From the NCBI GenBank assembly GCA_027943335.1, contig BSBK01000520.1:1321001-1385000 (forward strand): DNA of 64,000 bases. The letters run 5' to 3'. The stretch's first letter is position 1. The number at the start of each line of letters is the position of its first letter. Below, one piece after another: positions 36,614 through 47,989 of the stretch. The notes beneath the pieces are model-generated. The model worked only from the letters and a program-made list of their open reading frames with translations. It did not search any database and was not told where the DNA came from. Both the position numbers and the translations under genes were made by a program. This DNA comes from Chamaecyparis obtusa. Its lineage: Eukaryota > Streptophyta > Pinopsida > Cupressales > Cupressaceae.

Positions 36614-39600
36614 CTAAGGGAAAACATCCGAATACACAATCTTGAGGTTCTGGATCTCCTTCTTCCAAAAGGTGATCAGAGAGTTAACTATCTAGAGATG
36701 GGCGCATAATGCATATTGAAGCTTCTCCATCTTCTCCAAGTCACTGATGGGACCATGATCATAAGTTACCATGGTGGCATCAATCTCCTTTATATTCTGA
36801 TTGAGGATGTCTAAAGAGGGCGCAAGACCATTCCTCAACTGAGTCTGTTTGGACCTTATCCTTGGTATCTCTTTTTCTTCCTTCTCAATCTTGTCTATCT
36901 ATCCTTGGTAGACATTGTTGCATATTTTTACATCAGTGGATGTGTCTAACACTGAATTCTTTACTTGTTCAATCATTGCTTCTACTTCTTTTATCTTCTT
37001 GAAGTGAGCATCGGTGAGCTTGTCTTGATCCATGCTTGCTGCAATGATCCTTCTTCCTTCATCAACAAATTCTTTCAAGGATGCTTGACCAGACTTAAGA
37101 GAATTCAAGTCTAGTGCAAAGTTTCTCATCAACTCATTCAGCCTCTTTTTTAAGTACTTCTCTTCTACTACTATGGACGTAGAATCTTCTAGGATAGAAA
37201 AATTTCTTTTAAACTATGAGAGGACTGAACTCACATCATCAACCAAATGTAATTTTAGCACTTTCTTATCTTCTGGCAGAAAACTATTCAAAATATTCAC
37301 TGATTCTATTAGAAGAGGATTCCTCATAACTTGTTTTTCTTTTGCCTTCTCCATAGCCAAGATGTTGAACTTAATCAGGTCTTCTTCTTTCCAAAAGTCC
37401 AAACTGCTTGTGTCAGGTGTCAAACTTGACAACAATGCTAAGAAGGGAGTGATGGGAGTGTATCCATCACTTCTAGTTTTACCTTTGCAAGATCAACAAA
37501 AGTATCTTCTTCTTTCTTTTCTACCTCTTCTTCTTCTTTCTTATTAGATACATCTTCTATGAGTACTTCTTGCTGAATGGGAGGTGTATTACTGCATAAG
37601 ATTTTAGCTTCTTCAGTACTAACAAATTCTTCCTCAAACTTGTCCAAATCCTTATCAGTAGCCGTCATGGCTATCTCCAGATTATCTATGAAAATAGTGT
37701 TGCCTTCGTGTGATTCTGAGATGGGCGCAGACTTGTTTTCTTTTTCTTGAGTTTCTGCTATGAGTGTTGAGTCCTGAGGACCTATCACTGGTACATTGAA
37801 GGTCTCTACTTCTTTGTCTTGCTTACTAGTGCATGAATGATGGGCACAGTAGGTGGTTTTATGTGTTGTGCTAATAACACCTTTTCAATTGCCTTCAATA
37901 TTTCCTTTGTTATCAGCTCATAGTCTTTGTTCATAATGTATAGAGTTCTCATCTTTGCCCTTAAGTGCATCTTTACTAGATTTAGTAATAATGACCTTTC
38001 TTCAATAGAACATCCTAGAAGAGTGGAATCAAGAATTTGTTCCCTTATTCTAAGATCTTCTTCACTGGGTTGTATTTTTAAGGTATCCATTATCTCCCAT
38101 ACTTTATCAGGAATTTATGTTTTCAATTCAAGAACTATCTTCTTGAACCTTATCATGTGTTTGATAATCATACCGGGAATTTTTGATTTGTCAATTTCAC
38201 TGTATGTTTCATAAAACTTTCCCACCTGATCAATTATGCCCTCATCAACAATTCTTGCACTCAAAGTTTTAAGATTGGGTCTAAATCCTATCTTAGTAGG
38301 TGCTTGACTAGTTTTCTTGCTCCTTAATGCTCGTGAGGATGGATGACTAGTGCTAGCTTCTTTCTTCCTCTAGATTATAGGCTTATACTCTGAAGGAGTG
38401 GTAAGATCAATGGTATCTATGGATGCAGAAGAAGTATTATCTTCTTTACCCTTCTTACTGTCATCTGATTTAGTTTTCATCTTCTTCAACTTAGGATCTT
38501 CTTGTTCTTCCTCTACTTCTACACTTTTCAATTCTAGGTAAATCTTTTCATCCCTTTCTTTATAAAGGTCTACTTGAGACACACCATGTATTCTCAAGAT
38601 CTCAAAAGTGACCTTTGCAACCTCTCTTTTAGTTGCAACACTGTTAATTTTTGCATCAACTTCTTTGTTCTTTTCCTCATAGGCTCCCCACCTAGGTTCA
38701 TTAGGATCTTTGGGGGCTGATAGAAGTACCTGTGCATAAGCTTCAAGAACTTGTTCCTCTACTTCATACCTGTGTGGATGAATCCACTTAGTTCTAGGCT
38801 CAACAACTTCAATACATGTAGTATTAGTCTCCACCATAAAGCATATTGTATCCTTATATTTCTCTACAATGCTTTCTGGAATCATATACCTCATTTGCAT
38901 CTTAGCTCTAAAGGTCTTCAATTCCAAAGTGATATAATCCCTTAGTGTACTTTCAATGGATATTTTGTTGGATATCTGAGGCATGGTTGGAATGGACTTG
39001 TCTAAGTATAAATCTGATATCTTCCCAAAAATATGAAGGTACATGTAGATGATTAGTGATACAAACCTGAATATCTTTGACTTGTCATGCTTAATGGCCT
39101 TGATGTTATCTATCAACTATGCACACAAGATCTCACACAAGTTGAATTCCCCATATTCCTTCACAAGTTTGATAGCCACTAGAATAGTGCCCATAGACAC
39201 ACTATTCACTCTGCGAGTGCGATGAAATCTATACCCCAGTATCATTGAAATCAATTTAATGTCTTCTTTCTAAATAGGCTCGATGGTCATACTGCACCTA
39301 TCACTCCTTGACTTACATGTTTGTTCAACTATCTTTCTAACATCCTTGCCCACAGGAAGGATGAAACCTGTTCTAGAAAGGCCTATCATCTCATGTAACA
39401 AGTCATTTGTGATTCTAACAGGTACATCAGCAATCCAAAAAAAATCATCATGAACTCTGCTCAACAACATTTTTATCCATTATGTCTCATAGAATTCATA
39501 TGCCATAGCATACTCAACAATTGGGTGATCATAAAATTTAGCATATTCATCTAGGAATGTCTTGTTAGGTTTCAACATGGTATCCATGTGCATTCTAAGC

Positions 39601-39782
39601 CTATCCAATCCAACTGGTTCCTTCTTACAGTTGATGTAAGCCCTTATGTCTTCCACATGCATGATGCCCATAGGCATGTAGGAGAAAGCTCCCTCTAAAT
39701 CATCTAGGGTTGATTTAAATGGGTGCCTCTTAAAAACATATCTTTTCTTCTTAGTGACATCATAAATAATGGGAGTGGCCAT
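36614..39782 (-). pseudogene. Element 4 ORF2, conserved unknown protein of about 1,050 residues (decayed)
   Basis: The ATG at 39782 opens a frame that runs, with a few stops, to about 37806, then shifts twice (to 37788-37438, then 37435 onward) before a stop at 36614. Blocks in order: a basic start (KKKRYVFKRHPFKSTLDDL); MPMGIMHVEDIRAYINC; LLSRVHDDFFWI with DLLHEMIGLSRTG; MQMRYMIPESIVEKYKDTIC with VVEPRTKWIHP; LLSAPKDPNEPRWGAYEE; a Lys/Glu/Ser-rich region; a FKKIVLELKT block; an acidic region; and a helical C-terminus. Every block recurs in element 3, most in 1 and 2. No enzyme motif is evident. It may be a structural or RNA-binding partner of ORF1; this is a guess. A search against the Pfam family of putative plant transposon proteins would be worthwhile. 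Confidence 0.75.
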
Positions 39783-40090
39783 GACTTAATTGATAAATAC
39801 TTTCTAACTAATCTTTGAGATAATTTGATGTCTTCTAAATAGGTGCAATGAGCTAGGGTTTCTGCAACTAATCAAATGCACTGATAACTGTAGCAAATCT
39901 TTGATAGATCAATCTCCAAGACTTCACAACAACTTCTAAGGCTCTTTCTACTCTCCTATCACTCTAAATTTGAATGCAATGAGAAATCAAATGAATTCTC
40001 TGTACTTTAAAAGTGAAGAATCCACCATTAATGCATGTCGCAAAAACCAGGATGTCACTTCAAAATTTGCAACTTGAGTTTTTCTAACAT

Positions 40091-41358
40091 TTAGCATGTG
40101 CGCTCTTGCACAAAGGTTCCTATACACTCCAAAATCTTAAGTCCAAAGGCACATACCTTGAGGATGAGTATACCAACCACCCAGGGGTCTAGAGCTAAAT
40201 TAGCTCCCCCTATGACCCCGAGGGCCATTCATGCAGATGTAGAGGGTGCGTCCACTGGGGATGCATCCAATACATTCTCATCAGTATTTTCCTTCTTTTT
40301 CTCTGACCAAATCATGTTCACATCATTTGAAGCTTTGACAAAGTTAAATTCTCTTATGGAATCCAAAACTAGTTCTTTGGCCTTTTTAGGGCTTCCTTGA
40401 CCTTGCATCCTTGATATATAGAACCTTGAGATATGTCCAGCCTTGTTACGAGAGTGACAAATAATTGGAGATCTATTATTCCTCGGCGCATTGACATGAG
40501 TCACCATTCTACATTGCTTTTCTATGTGACCATTATAGTTGCATATCTAGCATGTGACATTGTAAGTACTTCTTACATTTTTCTGGTTCTGATTTCTCTG
40601 ATCTTGCTGAATTCTATTGTTCTTACTAGTCTTGCAATTCATAGCTCTATGACCAAACTTGTTGCATGAATAACAGTAACCATAAAAATGTTTTACCTCT
40701 GTACAATTCCTCGCAATGTGTCCATGCTTCTTACAGGCAAAACAAGTGCATTCTACTTGCTTGCACTCATTCTTAAGTGGTCCACCATTGTCTTTGGTCT
40801 GATCTTCAATCTTTTCAGCATCAGTAGAGTCCTTTTTTGAATCATTTCTTGCTCATATATTGTCAATCTAATTTTGTGCTTCATTGTATCCAATATAGCT
40901 GGTGTCTCCTTTGGCTCTTCTTGCACACAACTGAGATTCTATCAAATCAGCACTAGTGTGTAATATGTCAATATGATTCTTTGCTTCTTTCAATTCAGAC
41001 TCCAAGCTTTCTTTTCTACTTCTTAGCTCCAAGATTTCCAAGTTTTCTTTCCTTAGTTATTCATTTAGTTGAAGGTTCTCTCTGATCTATTCATCATAGA
41101 CTGCCTGATAATTAGTCAGCTTATCATCAACCTCTTCAAGTCTTTCTTTTAAGGATTTTTTTTTTCATTAAGCTTCTTTACCATTGTCCCTAGATCACTA
41201 GTAGAGCATTCTTTCAAGTCTTTCCTTAGCTTTTTCATGACTAATGGAACATCACTGAGTTTTTCCTTAAGTTCTTCAGATTCTTTTTCTGACTTGTCCA
41301 GATCTTCAAGAGAAGCTTCAAGATTTCTTTTTAGATGTTTCATTTCAGCTTTGTCCAT
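40091..41358 (-). pseudogene. Element 4 ORF1, gag-like coiled-coil protein with four zinc knuckles (decayed)
   Basis: The ATG at 41358 lies about 40 bases inside the primer-binding site. The first 70 codons are open (MDKAEMKHLKRNLEASLEDL, coiled coil). After a frame change near 41150 and a few stops, the coiled coil continues. Knuckles follow: CFACKKHGHIARNC, CYSCNKFGHRAMNC, a third with a stop in the Cys pair (ICNYNGHIEKQC) and a fourth that has lost residues (ICHSRNKAGHISRFY). The C-terminal tail (IGGANLALDP) is conserved with element 3. It ends at 40091. Probable nucleocapsid-type role; inactive. Confidence 0.78.
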
Positions 41359-41398
41359 GATCTCCTCAAGTGGTTAAACTTCTTTTCTGAGGACCAGA

Positions 41399-41410
41399 GC
41401 TCTAATACCA
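41399..41410 (-). promoter_or_regulatory. Primer-binding site of element 4
   Basis: TGGTATTAGAGC on the minus strand, two bases from the LTR. Confidence 0.88.
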
Positions 41411-41412
41411 AT

Positions 41413-42532
41413 TTTTAGGAATGAGAACACTGAGAGGTGGGGGGGGGTGAATTAGTGTTCACTATTTTTTAACTTTTCACTTTAATCTATATGTTAAACT
41501 TAAATGCTTAAGTACTAAAATATACATTCACATAAACATGAAACATGAAATCAACACATGACACCAATATCATTACGGGGAAACCCAAATAGGTAAAAAT
41601 ATGGTGGGAATTGATAACCACTATTATTCTGCACTAGTGTTTTGTGATCCTTGCTAGAAGATCCTTTACCCTGTTAGGAGTAGCTTTACAATGTTTTAAG
41701 TATAGTAGACCTTGTTAAGGGTCAGACCCTGTTAGGAGTCTTTTACAATGATCCCTATTAGGGGAGTGGACTCACTATCCTAGAGCTCACTACTCAAATG
41801 GTGAAGGCTACAATTTTTTGAATTCAGATACACACCATATTTGATGGTGAACTGTCACTATAACACTTCTTGTCTGATCAGTTCCTTTAGTGCACTGATG
41901 CTTTGACCTCTAGAAAAGCTTTAATACATCTTATGCTATCTTCACATACCTTTTCTCTACTTGTCACAATTCTATTACAACTTCCATACCTAATAAAATG
42001 AGCACATCTTATATTTATATGCTCATACAAACAAAACAATTAGGTCGGCCCTATAACTAATTACAAACAATGCTTCCAAATGAATTGGCTTAAGTGTGCT
42101 TACAATTATACATATAAACATGTCAGAAACCTAAATAAAATGGGCATATGGCCTTTACAACATTACATTATAATCGCAAACCAAAATGCTAACTGTTGGC
42201 TCCATGCTCTATTCTCTACTAGCACACACTGGCTATGCAACTTCAACTGATTGTAACTTTCACATCTTTGCATATCTACTTATGCACTCATAGAATAAGC
42301 ATAAGTATAGTCTAACAATCTTAACTTCTATGGTGAATACCATAATTCATCTGTACAAATGTGTGTTGATGCTTTGAGCTACAGGAACTCTATACACTGT
42401 CTAGTCTTCAACACTTAATTGAATTCTAATCTTTACACTAAGTGTGGTGACTCCAAACTACTATATGAATTTGATTCCATAATGACAATAGTATATCAAG
42501 TCACATACTTTAGTATAGACAAATTTCCAATA
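41413..42532 (-). repeat. Element 4 5' LTR
   Basis: 1120 bp. The inner end is TTTTAGGA where TGTTAGGA is expected; the outer end is CCAATA where CCAACA is expected. Both terminal dinucleotides are therefore altered. Confidence 0.9.
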
Positions 42533-42537
42533 GATTC
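42533..42537. repeat. Target site duplication GATTC, right of element 4
   Basis: Matches 35280-35284 exactly. Confidence 0.9.
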
Positions 42538-43279
42538 CTCATCACTTGTTTCTCCTTGGCCTTCTCCATAGCTAGGACGGTGAACTTAATCAGGTCTTCT
42601 TCTCCCCATGAGTCCAGAATGGTTGTTTCAAGTGTCAAACTTGACAACAATTATACTGAGGGAGTGATGGGAGTGCTATCCATCACTTCTTATTTTACCT
42701 TGATTAGTTCTATTGATGGTTCATTACTCTCTAATTATTTTTCTATTTTTTATTTTCCTTGTTCTTTCTTTTCTTCCATCTTTTCTTCTTCTTTTTCATC
42801 TGTTATATATTCAATCAACACTTTTTCTTGATGAGTGGGAGGTGTGTTGTTGCATAAAATTTTAGCTTCTTGTGTGCTCACAAAAGCTTCTTCAACTTAT
42901 CCAATTTAGTGTCAGTGGACGCCATGGCTATCTCTACATTATCAATGATAATGGTGCTATCCTTTAGTGACTCTGTCATGGGCACAAACTTATCTGCCTC
43001 TATTTGTGTTTCCATTGTAGGTGTTGAATCCTAAGGACCTATCACTGATGCATTAGTAGGCTCTGCCACTTTGACTTCCTTCATGGGTACTTGAGCTTTG
43101 GGTGCAGTAGGTGGATACATCTGCATGTTCATAAAGACCTTCTCAAAGGATTTCTTTGTTTCTTTGGCAACTAAATCATAGTTTGTATTCATTATATTCA
43201 ATGTTCTTCTCTTGGTCCTAAGGTGAGGCTTTACCAAATCTAACAGTAACTTCTTATCTTCTAGCTCACATACAAGAAT
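42538..43279 (-). pseudogene. Element 3 ORF2, middle part between elements 4 and 5
   Basis: Decayed minus-strand coding DNA. The left part matches element 4 at 37320-37440, and the right part (LLLDLVKPHLRTKRRTLNIM) matches LLLNLVKMHLRAKMRTLYIM of element 4. It joins the C-terminal part at 35284 and the N-terminal part at 53504 once the two insertions are discounted. Broken by stops as well as by the insertions. Confidence 0.7.
43275..43279. repeat. Possible degenerate target duplication left of element 5
   Basis: AGAAT here against GGAAG at 53499-53503; three of five bases agree. Either an aged duplication or none. Confidence 0.3.
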
Positions 43280-43764
43280 TGTTAGGAATAGTCCCAAGTG
43301 ATAACTGAGAGGGGGGGGGTGGTGAATCAATTATCTACAAGATTCAATTCTTTATCCAATTAAGTATACTTAAAGCATAAACACAATGAAAGAATAGATG
43401 AACACAACACCAATATTTTGGTTACAGGGAAACCAAAATAGGTAAAAACCCTGGTCGAACTTGATACCCACTAATATTTTGTACTAGTGTATTATGATCC
43501 TTGTTAGAAGATCCTTAACCCTATTAGGAGTTTCTTTACAATATATTAAGTATAGTAGACCTGATCAAGGGTCAAACCCTATTAGGAGTCTTTTACAATT
43601 ATCCATGTTAGGGGAGAGAATGCACTTTCTAAGAGCTCACTGCTCAAAGGGGTGAAGGCTACAACCTTCTGAATAATAGATACACACTATATCTAAATCT
43701 TGGTAAACTACACTTTGACCTGCTATCTTGATCAGTTCCAATATATAGCACAATCACTTTACTT

Positions 43765-43769
43765 GGTCA
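43765..43769. repeat. Target site duplication GGTCA, left of solo LTR
   Basis: Repeated at 46839-46843. Confidence 0.9.
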
Positions 43770-46700
43770 TGTTAGTACCCTGCAAAAAATTTCATGGCTC
43801 TAGCTTTTTTCCCTTGGTCTCTGTCTCATTTTCATGTCTCTGGCTAAAGCCCTAAGCAGAATATTCAAAAGACTAGCCGTTGCATACAAAAACCCTTTGT
43901 TTTTACCCTGGCCTTGTTCTAATTTCACGTTACTTTATTCAGGCCACTTAAAAGTCCTTTAATGCATGTGTTAAAATTTGTTATCCCTTTGTCGCATGAT
44001 TGCATGAACCTTTTCCATGTCTTGCGATCATGCGACTAAAGTTTTATGTCGGCCCCCATTGATTTATTTTCCTAAGTCCCTAACCCTTGACGACCTTTAA
44101 TAAAGCCTAAGTCTTAGTGTTTAATGTTTCCTATGTTTCAACTTAATATTTCCTAGGCCCATTCTTCTGACAACATCTCAATTTGACGGTTGGCGTAAGT
44201 TCTCATTGACTTTGTCAGAGGCTTGAGATCTTACGCCAGTCATTGATTTTTCTTTTTGATAGAGCTTCTCAAATAGGTGGGTCTGTTGACACATATGCAC
44301 AAATGGTGACATCTTATTGGTCCATGTTTTAACATGTTGGTAGTTGTTAGTGGGTCTTGGGTTGCTGGCTTTTCAGAGGGTCCTGACACTTGCAGTGAAT
44401 CAATGGTGGGCATAAATTCTTATGAGATGTTTTAGACGTATGAGATTTTGAGACAACCGTTGATTCTTTTCCATGACATAAACTTTTCTTTTGGCAGGTC
44501 CATCTGCCAGATATGTTGATTTGTTATACTATTATTGGTCCATGTTGTGTGAACTGGATGTGTTGTCAGGTAGGCTCGGTATCTAAATCAGAAGTTTTAA
44601 GATCAATGGTGGGCGCTTGATCTCATGGAATCTTCTAAGCCTTTCAGATCTTGCGCCAGCCATCCGATCTTCCAGGTGGCTTAATGTTCTTAGTGGGGCC
44701 ATTTTCCAACTGGTGCAGGGTTGTTCAAATTTTATTGGTCAGCGTGGATGATGCGGCCAGGTGGGGTCATTGTCAGAGAGATTAATGATGAGGACATGAT
44801 CTATGGTTGGCGTAAGTTCTCATGAGTTTTGTCAGAGCTATGAGATCTTACACCTACCATCTAATTATAAGGCTTACAAAAAGTGGGTCCTATGTTAGTG
44901 TGACCAAGCATGAGCCACGAATGAGGTAATGACAAGTGGCATAAGGTGGGCCCAGGTGGGGTCTAAGGTCTTAGCGGTCCAGATAAATAGGGTTAGCAGC
45001 CTGACAAAATTCAATGGGTTCATTCATTCACGTAATAAATGGTGGTGTTCCAAGTTGACTGGCGATTCAGTGAACACTTGTTCGCGGAATCGTTAAACTT
45101 TCTGGCAGATAGATAAAGTGTTTCACAAACTGGCGGTAACCTTTTGTTGCTAGTTCGCTAAATGTGGGACCGAGGTTAATGTATTCCTTGGGTCACCTAT
45201 TCACGGGGTTAAGTGGTGAGTTAATATTTCACTTCACAAATAGGATTTTCCTTGTCGCATGCTCACTGAAGGTAAACCCAAGGTGGTCATTGAGTTAAGA
45301 TCATAAAAGACCGCGAAACATGAAGATCTAATGGTCACAACTTAAAGTTGATGGATTTTTAAATTTCAACCACCGATTTGCTGCAAGCACCATAAAGTAG
45401 CCATTTGATTTCAAATTTGAATTTGCAGAGGGTTTCTAGTGACAGGAAGTACCAGAATTTATGGTTTTAACAACTGATTTCGATTGGTTTGGTGGTACTT
45501 GCTATTGTAGTGTGGTCTAAGATGTTAAGTGATCATTTGCAAGGTTTGTACTATGTGGTTTTGTGCTCAAGGCATGTTGTAGGGTTGACATTTTGAGCAT
45601 TGTTCATGATTCTCAGTACCTTCATAGAGAATTTTTCATGATTGAGGATCATTCCAGGAGTTTCTTTCTGGGTTGCCTGTGTTTCTTCCCCTAAAATAAC
45701 TTTTGTTGTAATTAGGGTTGGTGTAGTTGTTGAAACCCTAACCCTAGCTATCTGAAGCTTGTTGCATCCTAAATTCTTCTGGGATTCCAAGGCAGCTAGT
45801 GGTATAAATGGTGAAATGTTTTACTTTGTAAGGGTTCCTTCTTCTGCAAATTTTTGAGGAGAACTGGTTCCATGAAGGGTCCTTTTCCTATATATTTTCT
45901 CTACTTCTCTGCATATAGAGTTTTCTTTTCTCCTTTGTTGGCTCAGAGAATATGATATGTTTTGTAATTGATTTGTCTTATGTATGAGGATTTAGTATAT
46001 TCTTACTGTTACTAAGCTATCTCCATTTGAATTCTAAATTCATTAATCATACATCAAGGGTGTTTGATTTGTCTATTTACATTGCCTATGTGTTTGCAAG
46101 TGGAGTTATCTTTGCAGAGATAACTAGTTTAGGATTAGTTTTCATGTATGTATGAGCTGAGGTATCAAAGATATGTCATGTTTATCTTCTAGTGGATGCT
46201 AGTTAATGTATTATTTATTTATAGGTCTCTTCTAAGGGGAGGGTTAAAATCCTTTGAATGGGTAATAACATACTTGGATACACAAGTCGGTTGTTAAAGT
46301 GAGGTTTGGTCATGGTGTGTGATTGATGTTAGGCATCAACACATTGAGTACATTATCTTCTTGTTTCATAGCTATTTATTACAATAGGGTATTTGACTCT
46401 GTGGCCCATTGGACAAGGCACTGGTCTATGAGAGACTTAGTGTATCTTAGGGGTCCTTTAAAACCCACCATTAAATCTTTTACTTTTAGTTCCACCCTTT
46501 CCCTTTCATGTTGTTAGTATAGGTATCTGGTTTTCATACCCATTCTATGCAAGTAGGGCTATTGCATTAAGAATTTATTTCATTGAGGTACATGATACCT
46601 AAAGGGGTTTGAAGACTATTCAACAATAATCTATTTGTAGGCCTACTATTTTTCATGAGGTGTCTTGAGTGTGCGGATAAGGCACTACCTGCCTGAGTGA

Positions 46701-46838
46701 TGTGGAGCTCAAAGAAGAAGGAGGATGTTCTCTATCCTCATCAATTGGTTCTATTTTCTTGTCAAACTTGTGTGCCTAATTTGAGGATCAAGCCCACCTT
46801 TTGATTCAAGTTTGGTCCTGCAATGAAAAAATCCAACA
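43770..46838. mobile_element. Solo LTR, 3069 bp, inserted in element 5 3' LTR
   Basis: Bounded by TGTTAGTACC and ATCCAACA with exact GGTCA duplications, no internal region and no partner LTR nearby. This is the expected product of recombination between the two LTRs of one element. Its right two-thirds is the inverse relative of 12585-15430. The ORF at 45551-45790 is not conserved and is not credible as a gene. Confidence 0.88.
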
Positions 46839-46843
46839 GGTCA
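46839..46843. repeat. Target site duplication GGTCA, right of solo LTR
   Basis: Matches 43765-43769. Confidence 0.9.
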
Positions 46844-47654
46844 CATAGACCTTCTTTTTATGGCTCAACACTTTGCACACTCTGCTATGCTCTGCTTCAT
46901 CAACCATGAACCACACTACAACAATAAAAAATGACTGCCTATAAATATCTTTCCTCTAAATGATATAATCAAGTTAGCCTATTAGAACCACCTTGAAATC
47001 ATATTAGAGAAACCACAACAAACTCTAACAAACATTCTATCAGCTCTACTATGCATGTAACACATTCTGGGACCTGTCTAAAAGGATAATTATAGATGCA
47101 CGCTACACACTGTTGGCTCTACCAAAATAACTGGATCTTTCTCTGTAAGCTAAATTAACTCATGCACTCTTAACCAAACATCAATAACTTTCATCTAAGC
47201 TTAAATCCAAGGGCACATACCCTTAGGATATGTGCAACTACATAACCAATAAAATCTATGTCGACTCTTCTGAATAAACATAGGAAACTACTGCTGGCGA
47301 ATAGCAACTACATAACTTCACTTCTACTCATCAAGAGACTATTCGTTCATAAATAAAACATCACTAGCAGGTCTTCAACATATATCAAAGTGTACAAGGC
47401 TTCATGATAAGTGTATGGACAACCATACATAGAACACTCCCTGTTACTCTGTCAGGAACATTGCTGACACAAGCTACTATATAACTATCTATACTAACAG
47501 TTAACCTCTACACCTATGACATCATGTTGATATCATGTCCATGCTTCATATATTGAAATATTACTTCATAATACTTCCACACATTCTACTTTCCATATGT
47601 TTTCATCAATGACAAACATATAGTCAGTACTGGCCTGTTGGAAAATCTCCAACA

Positions 47655-47667
47655 ATCTCCCCCTTTG
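47655..47667 (-). promoter_or_regulatory. Polypurine tract of element 5
   Basis: ATCTCCCCCTTTG on the plus strand, adjoining the LTR; essentially the same sequence as in elements 3 and 4. Confidence 0.85.
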
Positions 47668-47989
47668 GCATTGATGGCAACACGTGGAATGAAAAACCAC
47701 CACCAACCCAAATGAAAATTTATTTTATAACATTTTCAATTTCCTTTTCAAAACTCCCCCAAAGATGAATCCTCCAACTTCTATAATATTTTCTAATATT
47801 CTCCATTTCCTCAACTGTACTACTGTCAAAATTGAATATTGCTCCCCCTTAGTATATTACTCCTCCTTTTTACTTCTATTTTTCCTTACTCTATATATTA
47901 CTCCCCCATTCACATCAATGGAAAAGGGCCCCTTTCATTTTAAGCACCAGTACTACTTTTGAGGTAGAGTAGTCAACCTTCCATCAGTC

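Larger units (their letters stand above)
35285..42532 (-). mobile_element. Element 4: pol-less LTR retrotransposon nested in its relative, element 3
   Basis: 7248 bp on the minus strand. It has LTRs of about 1.12 kb, a polypurine tract, a primer-binding site and GATTC duplications. It contains both ORF1 and ORF2 without interruption by other elements, so it is the clearest guide to the family's gene plan. It has no reverse transcriptase, protease or integrase motif in any frame. Confidence 0.93.
43280..47654 (-). repeat. Element 5 3' LTR, interrupted by a solo LTR
   Basis: The parts 43280-43769 and 46844-47654 together match 52192-53498. The LTR begins TGTTAGGAATAG and ends CTCCAACA. Confidence 0.92.

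Noticed and set aside
45551..45790. 79-residue ORF in the solo LTR
   Set aside because: No counterpart in the related LTR at 12226-15674.
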